Notes: generated by a model from the letters alone, not told the origin. 64,000 bases of DNA from Parafannyhessea umbonata (GCF_900105025.1 NZ_LT629759.1:744001-808000); one strand, 5' to 3'. Positions 24,901 to 34,162 are shown, counted from the stretch's first letter. A program made the numbers and translations.

Positions 24901-24982
24901 CTCCGAGCGTGATAATGAGGGCGACGGGGTTTTTGAGGATGCGCCTGATGTCGCGCCAGAAGATCCTGAGTGCTGTCTTCAC
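21971..24982 (-). CDS. YhgE/Pip-type membrane protein A with an extra C-terminal membrane/cytosolic extension
   Basis: 1003 residues from a GTG at 24982, chosen because AAGGAG lies 7 bases upstream; 25 further codons are open but unsupported. The architecture matches its partner: an N-terminal helix (VALIITLGVCIIPSLYAWFNI), the WDPYKNTSDIQIAIVNQDEG motif, and a long Ser/Ala/Asp coiled-coil ectodomain. The C-terminal helices include GYVGRALLFSLLGEVQAIICCVGDLALG and GTYPIEMMPGFFQALEPLLPFTYGNNAMREAI. Beyond the usual end there are about 290 more residues: two extra helices (FLALMVIPIALNVLMFVLPF and IMTLWICSMIVICTFLIV), then a cytosolic acidic/Ala-rich low-complexity tail ending DQKGGDAK. It is probably controlled by the divergent TetR protein. 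Confidence 0.85.
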   Translation of the reverse strand: MKTALRIFWRDIRRILKNPVALIITLGVCIIPSLYAWFNILANWDPYKNTSDIQIAIVNQDEGATVGDMGHISAGDMVVEKLHDNKQLGWRFVKMSKAMRGVRAGDYYAAIVIPKDFTSTLAGVIDGKTAKARIKYYVNEKENAVAPKVTDTGASTIENQINNTFAGTVAGVISDKLGAAADKALDGASGAGSSLQADIQTVRESLDDLSGGIDDAGRSIDDARKTVASAKETITSLDGTTKGISQKLGTASTDLKGARADAADLRSRLGSSLTSGTLALTNMSTKANYDVGRLAGDVGWAQGRLDDAIAQLEAALTQTQDMKAKLEYSRDTIVSIKGLSGDSLTAQTEVTRSLETEIQYLIGMSDQMRARLDALKALSDDVKGGAASVSNLSSAVNNSIQTSASALSDVQGNLSETTIPAVDGALDDFSQAASGVSSVVAGISPALEQVSATLDQLDQVLAQAKPALASTRDSISRAVDTLAGLESDVSALQTTQAYKDLTSVSGINPDVLKNYFTSPVELSEQAIYPVRNYGSGVTPFYTDLALWVGGFVLVAIYKREVDDEGVGEFKPWQGYVGRALLFSLLGEVQAIICCVGDLALGIQCLSPVAFVAAGMVESFVYVNIVFSLSTAFKHIGMALGVILVILQIPGSSGTYPIEMMPGFFQALEPLLPFTYGNNAMREAIAGFYGSYYGTNIAVLLLAYMPIALLVGLGARRHLLNINALFDKRLRETDMMVSERYNMDEAHFKLTTIIKALTNSTEYRRTFEARAARFELMYPVLVRRGFLALMVIPIALNVLMFVLPFKMVIMTLWICSMIVICTFLIVTEYFHYRVGQKTRLSDMSEDELYDLLGDKLKQEFFAFAPIETMLIEKGAGTSATGDATDGAPEAGGTLRSRKIGSRIGRLRTEFDQRRAAHHGGANAQVTGAQDAPATDAQARLGADAQKAPDAGEKDDGEPTRLILNVTALTGAGEKTTRISRGDETTKEGGATEADAQDQKGGDAK

Positions 24983-25071
24983 GTGCAGACTCCTTGGCTT
25001 GCGTAGCTGTCTCGTGAACGTGTGCGTCGTGCGTGGCGGCAACGGTGCGCGTGCCAACGTCGCACAGTAAC

Positions 25072-25100
25072 TCCATAATGAAGGATAGGATAGCTCTCAA
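25072..25100 (-). promoter_or_regulatory. Likely promoter of the YhgE/Pip operon
   Basis: On the minus strand TTGAGA (25100-25095) is followed after 17 bases by TATGGA (25077-25072), about 90 bases upstream of the GTG start. The palindrome at 25113-25137 lies just upstream of the -35 element. Confidence 0.45.
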
Positions 25101-25112
25101 ATGCCTGCTAGC

Positions 25113-25137
25113 GATTTTTGAACTCGTGTCAAAAATC
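25113..25137. promoter_or_regulatory. Perfect palindromic operator between the YhgE/Pip operon and the TetR gene
   Basis: GATTTTTGA - ACTCGTG - TCAAAAATC: two perfect 9-bp half-sites with a 7-bp spacer, in the 208-bp divergent intergenic region. Size and symmetry fit a TetR-family dimer site. It lies upstream of the TATGAT (25152-25157) -10-like element of the TetR gene and next to the YhgE promoter, so one bound dimer could affect both. Confidence 0.7.
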
Positions 25138-25190
25138 TACACTCGTGATGCTATGATGACGTCGGATCTAAACGTCTCGGGAGATGCGTC

Positions 25191-25955
25191 ATGGGACTTG
25201 TGAACGAAAAGACAGCAGCTGAAATAGCTGATGGCGTGCGCGCCGCCAAGAGCGTCGCGCAAAGCGCCCTCGGCGAGCAGATGGAGCGTCGCAAGCAGCG
25301 CATCAAGTCCGTCTCGAAGACGCGCAAGAGCCGCGCCACGCGCGAGAGGATCATGACCGCCGCGTCCGAGCTCATGGTGGAGCGCGGCAACACTGACTTC
25401 CAGATGAGCGAGGTCTCGGCCAGGTGCCACATGTCGAAGGGCGCGCTGTACTACTACTTCTCGGACAAGGACGAGCTTGTCGAGGCCGTGCTTGAGGCGT
25501 CGGGAGACGAGCTCGTCTCCGCGATCGAGGAGGCCGTATCCCAGGCGGCGTCCGCCAGCGAGGCGCTCGAGAGCCTGTTTTCGGAGCTGTCCCGCCGCAT
25601 GCGGACGAGGAGCCCGCTCGTGCTCGCGCTCACGGTCGAGCTTTCAAGCATGGGCGGCGAGCTCTTCTCGGCAGTGAGCGGTCAGCTGTCGCGTATCGTG
25701 CGCATCATCGGAGAGCTGCTCGAGCGGGGAAAGGGCGAGGGCTTCGTGCGCCAGAACGTCGACACGAGCCTGGCGGCCGTGTACCTGTGCGGAGGCCTCG
25801 TTGGGACGACGGTCGCGTCCGCGTCCGGCGTCATGCAGGGGTCGGACGCGCTCGGCAGCTCCCTCATGGAGCTTCTCGCGCACGGCGTGGCGCCGCTGGG
25901 ACTGCGGCTTCGGCGAGACGACGGCCAGGCAGAGGGGGTCGTCACCCAGGGCTAG
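25191..25955 (+). CDS. TetR-family transcriptional regulator with an N-terminal extension
   Basis: 254 residues from an ATG with GGGAGA 6 bases upstream. The TetR helix-turn-helix starts unusually late, at about residue 45: TRERIMTAASELMVERGNTDFQMSEVSARCHMSKGALYYYFSDKDELVEAVLE. It is preceded by a charged helical extension (EIADGVRAAKSVAQSALGEQMERRKQRIKSVSKTRKSR). The ligand domain follows to about 245. It is divergent from the YhgE/Pip pair, with a perfect palindrome between them, so it most likely represses that operon and itself. The inducer is unknown; envelope stress or amphiphiles would be a reasonable guess. Confidence 0.9.
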   Translation: MGLVNEKTAAEIADGVRAAKSVAQSALGEQMERRKQRIKSVSKTRKSRATRERIMTAASELMVERGNTDFQMSEVSARCHMSKGALYYYFSDKDELVEAVLEASGDELVSAIEEAVSQAASASEALESLFSELSRRMRTRSPLVLALTVELSSMGGELFSAVSGQLSRIVRIIGELLERGKGEGFVRQNVDTSLAAVYLCGGLVGTTVASASGVMQGSDALGSSLMELLAHGVAPLGLRLRRDDGQAEGVVTQG

Positions 25956-26010
25956 GCTTTCCGCGGGCCGTGCGGCGCAAGCGCGCGGCCGCTTGAGGCA
26001 CATATATATG

Positions 26011-26087
26011 AGCGGAGCTCCCGTTGGGGGCGAGGCTCGGCCGCGGGCGGAGGAGGTCGTCCGTGGCGCAGGCACAAGGAGTATGAA
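26011..26087 (+). promoter_or_regulatory. Structured leader of metK (candidate regulatory RNA)
   Basis: Between an AT stretch (CATATATATG, 26001-26010) and the metK start there are two GC hairpins: GAGC/GCTC with an inner CCC/GGG pairing (26015-26038), then GCCGCGGGCG/CGTCCGTGGC (26040-26067, 10 bp with two G-U pairs) with loop GAGGAGGT. The true metK Shine-Dalgarno AAGGAG follows. It does not match the SAM-I, SAM-II, SAM-III, SAM-IV or SAM-VI patterns I know. Confidence 0.4.
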
Positions 26088-27341
<1,254 letters not shown>

Positions 27342-27400
27342 CGCCAACCTCGACGCGCCGCGGTGGCGCCCGTGGCGCGGCCGCAAGACATCGGCAAGAC

Positions 27401-27448
27401 AAGGCCCCCTTCGCAGGCGATGCGTCGCGTGCGGAGGGGGTCCTTCTC
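27401..27448 (+). terminator. Terminator after metK
   Basis: AAGGCCCCCTTCGCA pairs with TGCGGAGGGGGTCCTT (one bulged base, one G-U), followed by CTCG. It lies 60 bases after the metK stop. The T-tract is weak. Confidence 0.6.
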
Positions 27449-27562
27449 GGCGACGAGGCGTCGATTGCGCCGCGCGCCTTCTTGGCGGCGGGCGCTGCGG
27501 TTTCGGTGTCCACTGCGTGCGGTAGAATCGTCAGGGAAGACACCGTCGGCAGAGGAGGGTCC

Positions 27563-28738
27563 GTGTCCATAACGAGGAGGTCGCTTCTTCAGGGGGCGCT
27601 CGCGCTGGGCTCCGCCCTCGCGCTGGGTGCATGCGGCGCAGGCGAGAAGGACGCGGGCTCGTCCTCGGGCGGCGCCTCCTCCAGGCTCACCGTGCGCGAG
27701 CGCTCCGCAGACCCCATCGCGCGCGCGAAGGCGACGCGCGTGGACGCCGTGGGAGACCTTGGCCGCACGAAGGCGTTCGACATGCACTGCGACACGGTGG
27801 ACGTGCTCGGCATGCACGACTGGGAGCCGTACAGGTCGTGGCCGGCCATCGCGCGCCAGGGAGACCTCGCAAAGAGCGACGGCGAGGTGGACCTCGACCG
27901 CGCGCAGGGCCTGGCGTACGCCCAGGGCTTTGCCGTGTGGGTGCCCGACAAGAAGTGGGTGACGGACCCGCTGGGCTTCTACACCGCTGCCGTCACGTAC
28001 TTCAAGCAGCAGATGCAAACGCATGCGGACCGCGTGGAGCAGGTGACGGACGCGCGCGACATCCCGGGCGTGCTGAAGGCGGGCAAGGTGGCGGCACTGC
28101 TCACCGTGGAGTCGTGCTCCGCGCTCGAGACTTCGCTCGACGTGGTGAACACCATGCGAAAGGACGGCGTCAAGATGGCCGGTCTCACGTGGAACGGCGA
28201 CAACGCCCTGGGCGGTGGCCGCTCCACGCATGACGGTCTCACGGAGCTGGGGGTGAAGGCCGTCGCGCGCCTGGAGGACGCCAAGATCGCCGTGGATGCG
28301 GCGCACCTCTCGACGGAGTCGTTCGACGACCTCGTGAAGTGCCGCAAGAGGCCGTTCCTCATATCACACTGTGCGTCCAGGGCCGTGTGCGACGTGGACC
28401 GCAACGTGACGGACGACCAGTTCAAGGCGGTGCTCGACAGCGGCGGCGTCGTGGGCGTCAGTTACTGCACGGAGTTCATCACGAAGCGCACCACGGGGAC
28501 GGACGTCACGTTCGACGAGCTCATGGCCCACTTCGAGCACTTTCTGGACCTTGGGGGCAAGGACAGCGTCTGCCTGGGAGGCGACTTCGACGGTGCGTCC
28601 GTGCCTGATTGGCTGCGCGGCGTGGACAAGCTCCAGGACTTCTACCAGAAGATGTGCGAGCGCCTGGGGCAGGAGCAGACGGACAAGGTGTTCTTCCAGA
28701 ACGCGTACGCGTTCATGGTCAGAAACGAGGTTGCCTGA
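27563..28738 (+). CDS. Secreted/lipoprotein membrane dipeptidase (peptidase M19)
   Basis: 391 residues from a GTG with AGAGGAGGG just upstream. The N-terminus has twin arginines (Arg5-Arg6 in ITRRSLLQ), a hydrophobic stretch and a lipobox LGAC with Cys24, pointing to export and lipid anchoring, possibly by the Tat route. The M19 zinc-site motifs are FDMHCDTVD (His75, Asp77), LTVESC (likely bridging Glu), HLSTESFDD, ISHCASRAVCD and GGDFDG. These enzymes cleave dipeptides, including D-amino-acid-containing ones. The stop is directly followed by the priA start (TGAATG), so the two are probably co-transcribed. Confidence 0.9.
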   Translation: MSITRRSLLQGALALGSALALGACGAGEKDAGSSSGGASSRLTVRERSADPIARAKATRVDAVGDLGRTKAFDMHCDTVDVLGMHDWEPYRSWPAIARQGDLAKSDGEVDLDRAQGLAYAQGFAVWVPDKKWVTDPLGFYTAAVTYFKQQMQTHADRVEQVTDARDIPGVLKAGKVAALLTVESCSALETSLDVVNTMRKDGVKMAGLTWNGDNALGGGRSTHDGLTELGVKAVARLEDAKIAVDAAHLSTESFDDLVKCRKRPFLISHCASRAVCDVDRNVTDDQFKAVLDSGGVVGVSYCTEFITKRTTGTDVTFDELMAHFEHFLDLGGKDSVCLGGDFDGASVPDWLRGVDKLQDFYQKMCERLGQEQTDKVFFQNAYAFMVRNEVA

Positions 28739-31039
28739 ATGTTCGCGAGCGTCGTTTTGGACATAGCGACCCGCGCGCTCGACGGCGCGTTCGACTACGA
28801 GATTCCACGGGAGCTCGAGGCGGAGTGCGCGGTGGGGGCCACCGTGCTCGTGCCCTTCTCGCATCGCGAGGCCGTGGGCTACGTGGTCGCGACGTCCGCG
28901 CGGCCGCCCGAGGGCCTCGATGCCGCCCGCGTGCTCCCGGTGTCTCGCGTTTTGGCGCCCAGCGCGTTTGACCAGGCGGCGGCCCGCGTGGCCTTCTGGA
29001 TGGCACGCGAGTACGCCTGCCCGCCGTGCGAGGCCATCCGCCCGTTTCTGGCGCCGGGCCAGACCGTGAGGGTCCGCCGCGCCTCCGCGAATGACCCGTG
29101 GGAGCTCGTGTGCCAGAAGAGCGGCCCTGTGGACGAGCGCTGGGTGAGCCTGGCGGAGAAGGGCGGCTCCTTCAGCCCGCGCGCGAACGCGGTTCGCCAG
29201 CGCGCCGTGCTCCAGGCGCTCGAATCCGGTCCGATGCGCATGGCGGAGCTTGCGGCGACGCTGCCGGGCAGCGCCTCGGCCGTCGCGGCGCTCGCGCGTA
29301 GGGGCGTCGTCAACGTGGAGGAGCGCCGACGCGTGCGCGGCGGGGACACGACCACGCTCAGAAGCGCCGTCGCCGCCCGTCCGGAGCGCCTGACGCAGGG
29401 ACAGAAGGATGCCCTGGCGGCCATTGCGCGCGCATGCGACGCCGGACGCGGCGACGTCGTGCTGGTGGACGGCGTCACGGGCTCCGGCAAGACGGAGGTG
29501 TACCTGGACGCCATCGAGCGCGTGCGCGCCACGGGCAGGGGAGCCCTGGTGCTGGTGCCGGAGATCTCGCTCACGGCCCAGACCGTCGGGCGCTTCCGCT
29601 CGCGCTTTGGGGACGACGTCGCTATCCTGCACTCCAGGCTTTCGGCCGGCGAGCGCTTCGACCAGTGGGACATGGTGCGCCAGGGCCGCGCCCACGTGGT
29701 GGTGGGTGCGCGCTCCGCGCTGTTCGCGCCGCTTCGCGACGTGGGCCTCATCATAATCGACGAGGAGCACGAGTGGACGTACAAGCAGGAGTCCGCACCG
29801 CGCTACCACGCGCGCGAGGTCGCGGCTCGCATGGCGGCGGAGCGCGGCTGCGCCCTGGTGCTGGGGTCTGCCACGCCCTCGCTCGAGGCGCTGGAGCGTT
29901 GCCGCGAGGGCACGTGGGGCGGCGTGAGCTGGACGCGCGTGAGCATGCCGGAGCGGCCTGGGGCGGCGCGGCTGCCGGCGGTGCGCGTGGTGGACATGAC
30001 GGAGCAGTTTTCGGGCGGCAACCGCTCGATCTTCTCGGCCCCCTTGGCCGAGGCCCTGCAGGACGTGGCCGCCAGGCGCCAGAAGGCCGTGCTCATGCTG
30101 AACCGCAGGGGGTTTGCGAACTTCCTCATGTGCCGGGAGTGCGGCGCCGTGCCGGAGTGCCCGCACTGCTCCACCGCGCTCACCTACCATGAGCGCACGC
30201 ACTCCCTGGTGTGTCATACCTGCGGCAGGTCGTGGCCGCAGCGCGCGTACCCGGACCCGTCCACGCGCTGCCCCAACTGCGGCAGCCGCTACCTCGCGGC
30301 GTTTGGCGTGGGCACGCAGCGCGTGGAGGACGAGCTTGCGATGCTTCTGCCCAAGGACGTGCGGGTCATCCGCATGGATGCGGACACCACGCGCGGCAAG
30401 GGCGACCACCAGCGCCTGCTTGAGGAGTTCGACGCGGCGGAGTGCGCGGTGCTCGTGGGCACGCAGATGATCGCGAAGGGGCTGGACTTTCCCGAGGTGA
30501 CGCTCGTGGGCGTCGTGAACGCCGACACGACGCTGAAGCTGCCGGATTTCCGCGCCGCGGAGCGCACGTACGACCTGCTTGAGCAGGTGGCCGGTCGCGC
30601 CGGCAGGGGAGAAGAGCCCGGTCAGGTCATCGTGCAGACGTACTGGGCCACGCACCCTGCCATCCGCGCCGTGAAGGCGCACGACCGCGCGCTGTTTGTG
30701 GAACGGGAGCTCTCGGAGCGGCGTGACGGCGGCTACCCGCCGTTTTCGCGGCTCTCGAACGTGGTGTGCTGGGGTCGGAGCGAGGCGGACGTGCGCCGCA
30801 CGCTGGACGACGTTTCCCGTCGCGTGCGCGAGCGCGTGGGGGAGGCCGCCGGCTGGGAGGTGCTGGGCCCCACGGACTGCCTGAAGGCGAAGGTCAAGGA
30901 CCGCGTGAGGCGCCACCTGCTGGTGAAGTCGCCCGTGGACTCGGAGCCCGGGCCGCTTCTGGACGCGTGCGTGCGCGCCGCCGCGCCGCCGCGCGGGGTG
31001 AGCGCCGCCGTGGACGTGGACGCGTACGACATGATGTGA
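28739..31039 (+). CDS. priA: Primosomal protein N' (replication restart helicase)
   Basis: 766 residues. PriA recognises stalled replication forks and reloads the replisome. The N-terminal 3'-DNA-binding domain starts FASVVLDIATRALDGAFDYEIP. Walker A GVTGSGKTE is at residues 245-253 and the DEEH box at 341-344. The zinc-binding cysteines are in CRECGAVPECPHC, CHTCGR and CPNCGS (about 465-515), and the helicase C-terminal motif GTQMIAKGLDFPEVTLVGVVNAD follows. The ATG lies immediately after the dipeptidase stop. It leads the conserved priA-def-fmt-rsmB gene order. Confidence 0.95.
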   Translation: MFASVVLDIATRALDGAFDYEIPRELEAECAVGATVLVPFSHREAVGYVVATSARPPEGLDAARVLPVSRVLAPSAFDQAAARVAFWMAREYACPPCEAIRPFLAPGQTVRVRRASANDPWELVCQKSGPVDERWVSLAEKGGSFSPRANAVRQRAVLQALESGPMRMAELAATLPGSASAVAALARRGVVNVEERRRVRGGDTTTLRSAVAARPERLTQGQKDALAAIARACDAGRGDVVLVDGVTGSGKTEVYLDAIERVRATGRGALVLVPEISLTAQTVGRFRSRFGDDVAILHSRLSAGERFDQWDMVRQGRAHVVVGARSALFAPLRDVGLIIIDEEHEWTYKQESAPRYHAREVAARMAAERGCALVLGSATPSLEALERCREGTWGGVSWTRVSMPERPGAARLPAVRVVDMTEQFSGGNRSIFSAPLAEALQDVAARRQKAVLMLNRRGFANFLMCRECGAVPECPHCSTALTYHERTHSLVCHTCGRSWPQRAYPDPSTRCPNCGSRYLAAFGVGTQRVEDELAMLLPKDVRVIRMDADTTRGKGDHQRLLEEFDAAECAVLVGTQMIAKGLDFPEVTLVGVVNADTTLKLPDFRAAERTYDLLEQVAGRAGRGEEPGQVIVQTYWATHPAIRAVKAHDRALFVERELSERRDGGYPPFSRLSNVVCWGRSEADVRRTLDDVSRRVRERVGEAAGWEVLGPTDCLKAKVKDRVRRHLLVKSPVDSEPGPLLDACVRAAAPPRGVSAAVDVDAYDMM

Positions 31040-31221
31040 CGCCGCCGGCCCACGACGCGCGCGGCCGCCCCGCACCCGGCATGGCGGAACTTCTCGCCCG
31101 CGCGGGCGCTGGCGTGGGTTATCGGTAGAGGAGGCGCCCCGCATGAAACTACGGCGCCGCATGGGGTACGCTAACTGGGCTAACACAGGGCCCTGGCGGG
31201 CCCGCACACGAAGGAGGCACC

Positions 31222-31770
31222 ATGAGTGCGATTGACGACATCGTCCTGTCGCCCGACGACAGGCTGAAGACCGAGTGCGCCCCCATCGAGAAGATCGACG
31301 AAGGCGTAAGGAAGCTCGCGAAGCGCATGCTGAAGGACATGTACGCCGCCGACGGCTGCGGCCTTGCCGCTCCGCAGGTGGGAGAGCTCGTGCAGCTGGT
31401 CGTGATCGACGTGGACTACGCGGGCGAAGGCACGAAGAAGAACCCGTACGTCCTCATCAACCCTAAGATCGTGGCCGCGGACGGCCCGGAGCGCACCTAC
31501 GGCGAGGGCTGCCTGTCGTTTCCCGGCATCACGGTCGAGGTCAAGCGCCCAAGCCACGTGGTGGTGCAGGCGCGCAACCTCGACGGCGACCTCATGCAGT
31601 ACGAGGCGCGCGACAACCTGCTTGCCGTCTGCCTGCAGCACGAGATCGACCACCTGCACGGCGTGACCATGGTGGACCATCTTTCCGCCGGACAGCGCAT
31701 CGCGGCGCTGCGCGACTACGAGGAGGCGCTCTCGCAGGGCGCTCGCCCCGGGGACACCGCCGCAAACTAG
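31222..31770 (+). CDS. def: Peptide deformylase
   Basis: 182 residues. Removes the N-terminal formyl group from nascent proteins. All three motifs are present: GCGLAAPQVG (45-54), EGCLS with metal ligand Cys97, and QHEIDHLHG with the His140/Glu141/His144 set. GAAGGAGG precedes the ATG. It stands 24 bases before fmt, which adds the formyl group that Def removes. Confidence 0.96.
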   Translation: MSAIDDIVLSPDDRLKTECAPIEKIDEGVRKLAKRMLKDMYAADGCGLAAPQVGELVQLVVIDVDYAGEGTKKNPYVLINPKIVAADGPERTYGEGCLSFPGITVEVKRPSHVVVQARNLDGDLMQYEARDNLLAVCLQHEIDHLHGVTMVDHLSAGQRIAALRDYEEALSQGARPGDTAAN

Positions 31771-31793
31771 TCGTAGCGAAGGGGGAGAAGGGC

Positions 31794-32708
31794 ATGCGCA
31801 TAGTATTCATGGGGACTCCCGGCTTCGCAGTTCCCTCGCTTCGCGCGCTCGCGGGCGCACACGACGTGAGGCTCGTGCTGACGAGGCCGGACGCCGTTCG
31901 CGGCCGCGGCAAGAGACTGGAGCCCTCCGCGGTGAAGGCCGCGGCGACGGAGCTGGGCATAGACGTGCTCGAGACCAAGCGCATCACGGACGACGTGATG
32001 TCCTCGATCCGCGCGGCGGAGCCGGACGTGATCGTGGTGGCTGCGTTTGGCTGCATCCTGCCGGACGCCGTGCTGAAGGCGGCGCCGCTGGGCTGCGTGA
32101 ACGTGCACGCCTCGAGCCTGCCGCGCTGGCGTGGCGCCGCGCCCATCCAACGCGCCATCCTAAGCGGCGACGCGCGCGCCGGCGTGTCCATCATGCGCGT
32201 GGTGCACGACCTGGACGCCGGGGCGTACTGCCGCCAGGCGGACGTCGAGGTGGGCGAGAAGAGCTGTCCCCAGGTGATGGGAGAGCTTGCGGAGCTTGGC
32301 GCGAGGGAGCTGCTCGCGGCGCTGGACCAGATGGCGGACGGCACGGCCGTGTGGGTCGAGCAGGACGAGTCGAAGGTGACGTACGCGAAGAAGGTCGAGA
32401 AGGCCGAGATGCTGCTTGACCCCGCCGCGACCGCGCTGGATAACCGCCGTCGCGTGCAGACGTCGCTCGACGCGGCGCCGGCGCGCATGGCCGTGGCCGG
32501 CAGGGGCGTGCGCGTGCTTGCCGCGCGCGTGGCCGAGGAAGGTGCCGCCCGGGGCGAGGTCATCGTGCGGCACGGGCGCGTGATCGCGGGCTGCGCTGAT
32601 GGCGCGATCGAGCTCTTGCGCGTGAAGCCTGACGGCAAGCGCGAGATGGAGGCCTCCGCATGGGCGGCCGGCCTGCGCCAGAAACAGCTTGCCTGGGAGC
32701 ACGTGTAG
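31794..32708 (+). CDS. fmt: Methionyl-tRNA formyltransferase
   Basis: 304 residues. Formylates initiator Met-tRNA using 10-formyl-tetrahydrofolate. It starts MRIVFMGTPGFAVPSLRAL; the catalytic loop HASSLPRWRGAAPIQRAI begins at His105, and MRVVHDLDAGAYCRQADVEV and the C-terminal tRNA-binding OB domain follow. GGGGGAGAAGGG precedes the ATG. It is part of the def-fmt-rsmB operon. Confidence 0.96.
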   Translation: MRIVFMGTPGFAVPSLRALAGAHDVRLVLTRPDAVRGRGKRLEPSAVKAAATELGIDVLETKRITDDVMSSIRAAEPDVIVVAAFGCILPDAVLKAAPLGCVNVHASSLPRWRGAAPIQRAILSGDARAGVSIMRVVHDLDAGAYCRQADVEVGEKSCPQVMGELAELGARELLAALDQMADGTAVWVEQDESKVTYAKKVEKAEMLLDPAATALDNRRRVQTSLDAAPARMAVAGRGVRVLAARVAEEGAARGEVIVRHGRVIAGCADGAIELLRVKPDGKREMEASAWAAGLRQKQLAWEHV

Positions 32709-32710
32709 CC

Positions 32711-34162
32711 ATGGCGCGGCTTGCCCCCGCGCGCAGGGCGGCGCTCAGGCTGAGCGCGGAGTGCCGCCAGAGGGACGCGCGCGCTCGAGAGTTGCTGCGG
32801 ACGTCCGACGTGATGGACAGCCTGGAGCCGCGCGACCGCGCGCTCGCGACGCGTCTGGTGCTGGGCGCGCAGCGCGCCCGCGGGCTTTGCGACGCCGTGG
32901 TGGACGCGCACCTTACGCACGGCCATCTTGAGCCGCGCGTGCGCGATGCCCTTACGCTGTCCGCGTTCGAGCTGCTGTATCTGGGCACGCCCACGCAGGT
33001 GGCCGTGAGCCAGGGCGTGGAGCTTGCGGCCGCGGCGTCGCGTCGCGCGCGCGGCCTCGCAAACGCCGTGCTGCGTCGCGTCGCGGAGGAGGACGTGCGG
33101 GGCATGGAAGCCGCGCGCGGACGCGTTCGTGCTGCCCGTGATGCCGGCAACGCGCCGGAGGTAGCCGATGTCGCGCTCGTGGGTGCGCTGCCGGAGTGGC
33201 TGGCGCGGGAGCTCGTGGCGTCGCTCGGCGCTGATGCGTGCGCCCTTGCGCTCGACGCGATGGACCCACCGGTGCCCACGGTTGCGGCAAACCTGAACCT
33301 CGACACCGAGGAAGGGGCGTTCGCGCGGCTCGTCGACGCTGGGCTGCGGCCGTCAAGGCTGCCGTGGCCGGGCTGCATGGCGCTGGGGGCGCAGGCGGGC
33401 CTTGCGACGTCCGGGCTTGTGGAAGAGGCGTGCGTGCTGCCGGCGGACCCGGCGGCGCAGATGGTGTCGTGGCTCGCGGCGCCCTCCGCGGAAGTGGACG
33501 CCATGCTTGAGGTGGGGCAGGGCCGCGCGACGAAGACCCTGCTGCTTGCAGGGGCAAACCGGCGGCTGGGAGGCAAGGTTCTTCTCGCCTGCGTAGACTC
33601 CGTCGCGTTCAAGTCGCGCCTGGCGCGGGAGCGCGTGCGCGCGGGCGGGCTCGGCGACCGCGCGACGTGCCTGACGCTCGACGCCACGCGGCTGGACGCG
33701 CGGGACGTGCCGCCCGAGCTTCGTGGCACGTTTGGCCAGGTGTTCGTGGACGCGCCGTGCTCCGGCACCGGAACGATGCGCCGCCATCCGGAGGTTGCGT
33801 GGTCGCTGGGGCAAGAGTCCGTGTGCGGCGGCTCGGCCCGGCTGCCGGCGCTGCAGTTGCGGATGCTTTCCGCTGCGGCCGCTCGCGTCGCTTCGGGCGG
33901 GACGCTTGCGTACTCCACGTGCTCCGACCTCAGGGCCGAGGACGAGGGCGTCGTGTGCGCGTTTCTTGAGAGCGAGGCGGGCCGCGCGTTTGCGCCGCTT
34001 CCGGCGACCGATGCTCCGTGCGCGTCCGTGCTTGACCCAGCGTCGCTACGCATCCTGCGTGCGATGACGGGGCAGGACGGCTTCCTGCGCTCGGAGGGCG
34101 GGCGCGCACTTGGCCTGGACTGCGACGGTCACTTCCTCGCGCTCATGCGCAAGGTTGGGTAG
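32711..34162 (+). CDS. rsmB: 16S rRNA (cytosine-967-C5) methyltransferase RsmB
   Basis: 483 residues from an ATG two bases after the fmt stop. An N-terminal NusB-like RNA-binding domain (about 1-140; ELLYLGTPTQVAVSQGVELA, GLANAVLRRV) precedes a SAM-dependent methyltransferase domain. The two catalytic cysteine motifs are DAPCSGTGTMRRHPEVAW (Cys350) and YSTCS (Cys404). The SAM-binding loop usually reading DxCAAPGGK is degenerate here (EVGQGRATKTLLL), yet the catalytic motifs are intact, so the enzyme is probably active. It is the last gene of the priA-def-fmt-rsmB run. Confidence 0.9.
   Translation: MARLAPARRAALRLSAECRQRDARARELLRTSDVMDSLEPRDRALATRLVLGAQRARGLCDAVVDAHLTHGHLEPRVRDALTLSAFELLYLGTPTQVAVSQGVELAAAASRRARGLANAVLRRVAEEDVRGMEAARGRVRAARDAGNAPEVADVALVGALPEWLARELVASLGADACALALDAMDPPVPTVAANLNLDTEEGAFARLVDAGLRPSRLPWPGCMALGAQAGLATSGLVEEACVLPADPAAQMVSWLAAPSAEVDAMLEVGQGRATKTLLLAGANRRLGGKVLLACVDSVAFKSRLARERVRAGGLGDRATCLTLDATRLDARDVPPELRGTFGQVFVDAPCSGTGTMRRHPEVAWSLGQESVCGGSARLPALQLRMLSAAAARVASGGTLAYSTCSDLRAEDEGVVCAFLESEAGRAFAPLPATDAPCASVLDPASLRILRAMTGQDGFLRSEGGRALGLDCDGHFLALMRKVG

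Noticed and set aside
19740-24982. The YhgE/Pip pair as components of a type VII secretion system
   Set aside because: No EssC-type ATPase, WXG100 protein or other T7SS gene is in the window; the resemblance to EsaA is only at domain level.
26001-26087. A known SAM riboswitch before metK
   Set aside because: The core motifs of SAM-I, SAM-II, SAM-III, SAM-IV and SAM-VI are not recognisable, so the region is reported only as an unassigned structured leader.
28364-31207. A 947-residue minus-strand frame opposite priA
   Set aside because: It is antisense to priA and the end of the dipeptidase gene, with a composition typical of a shadow frame and no motifs.
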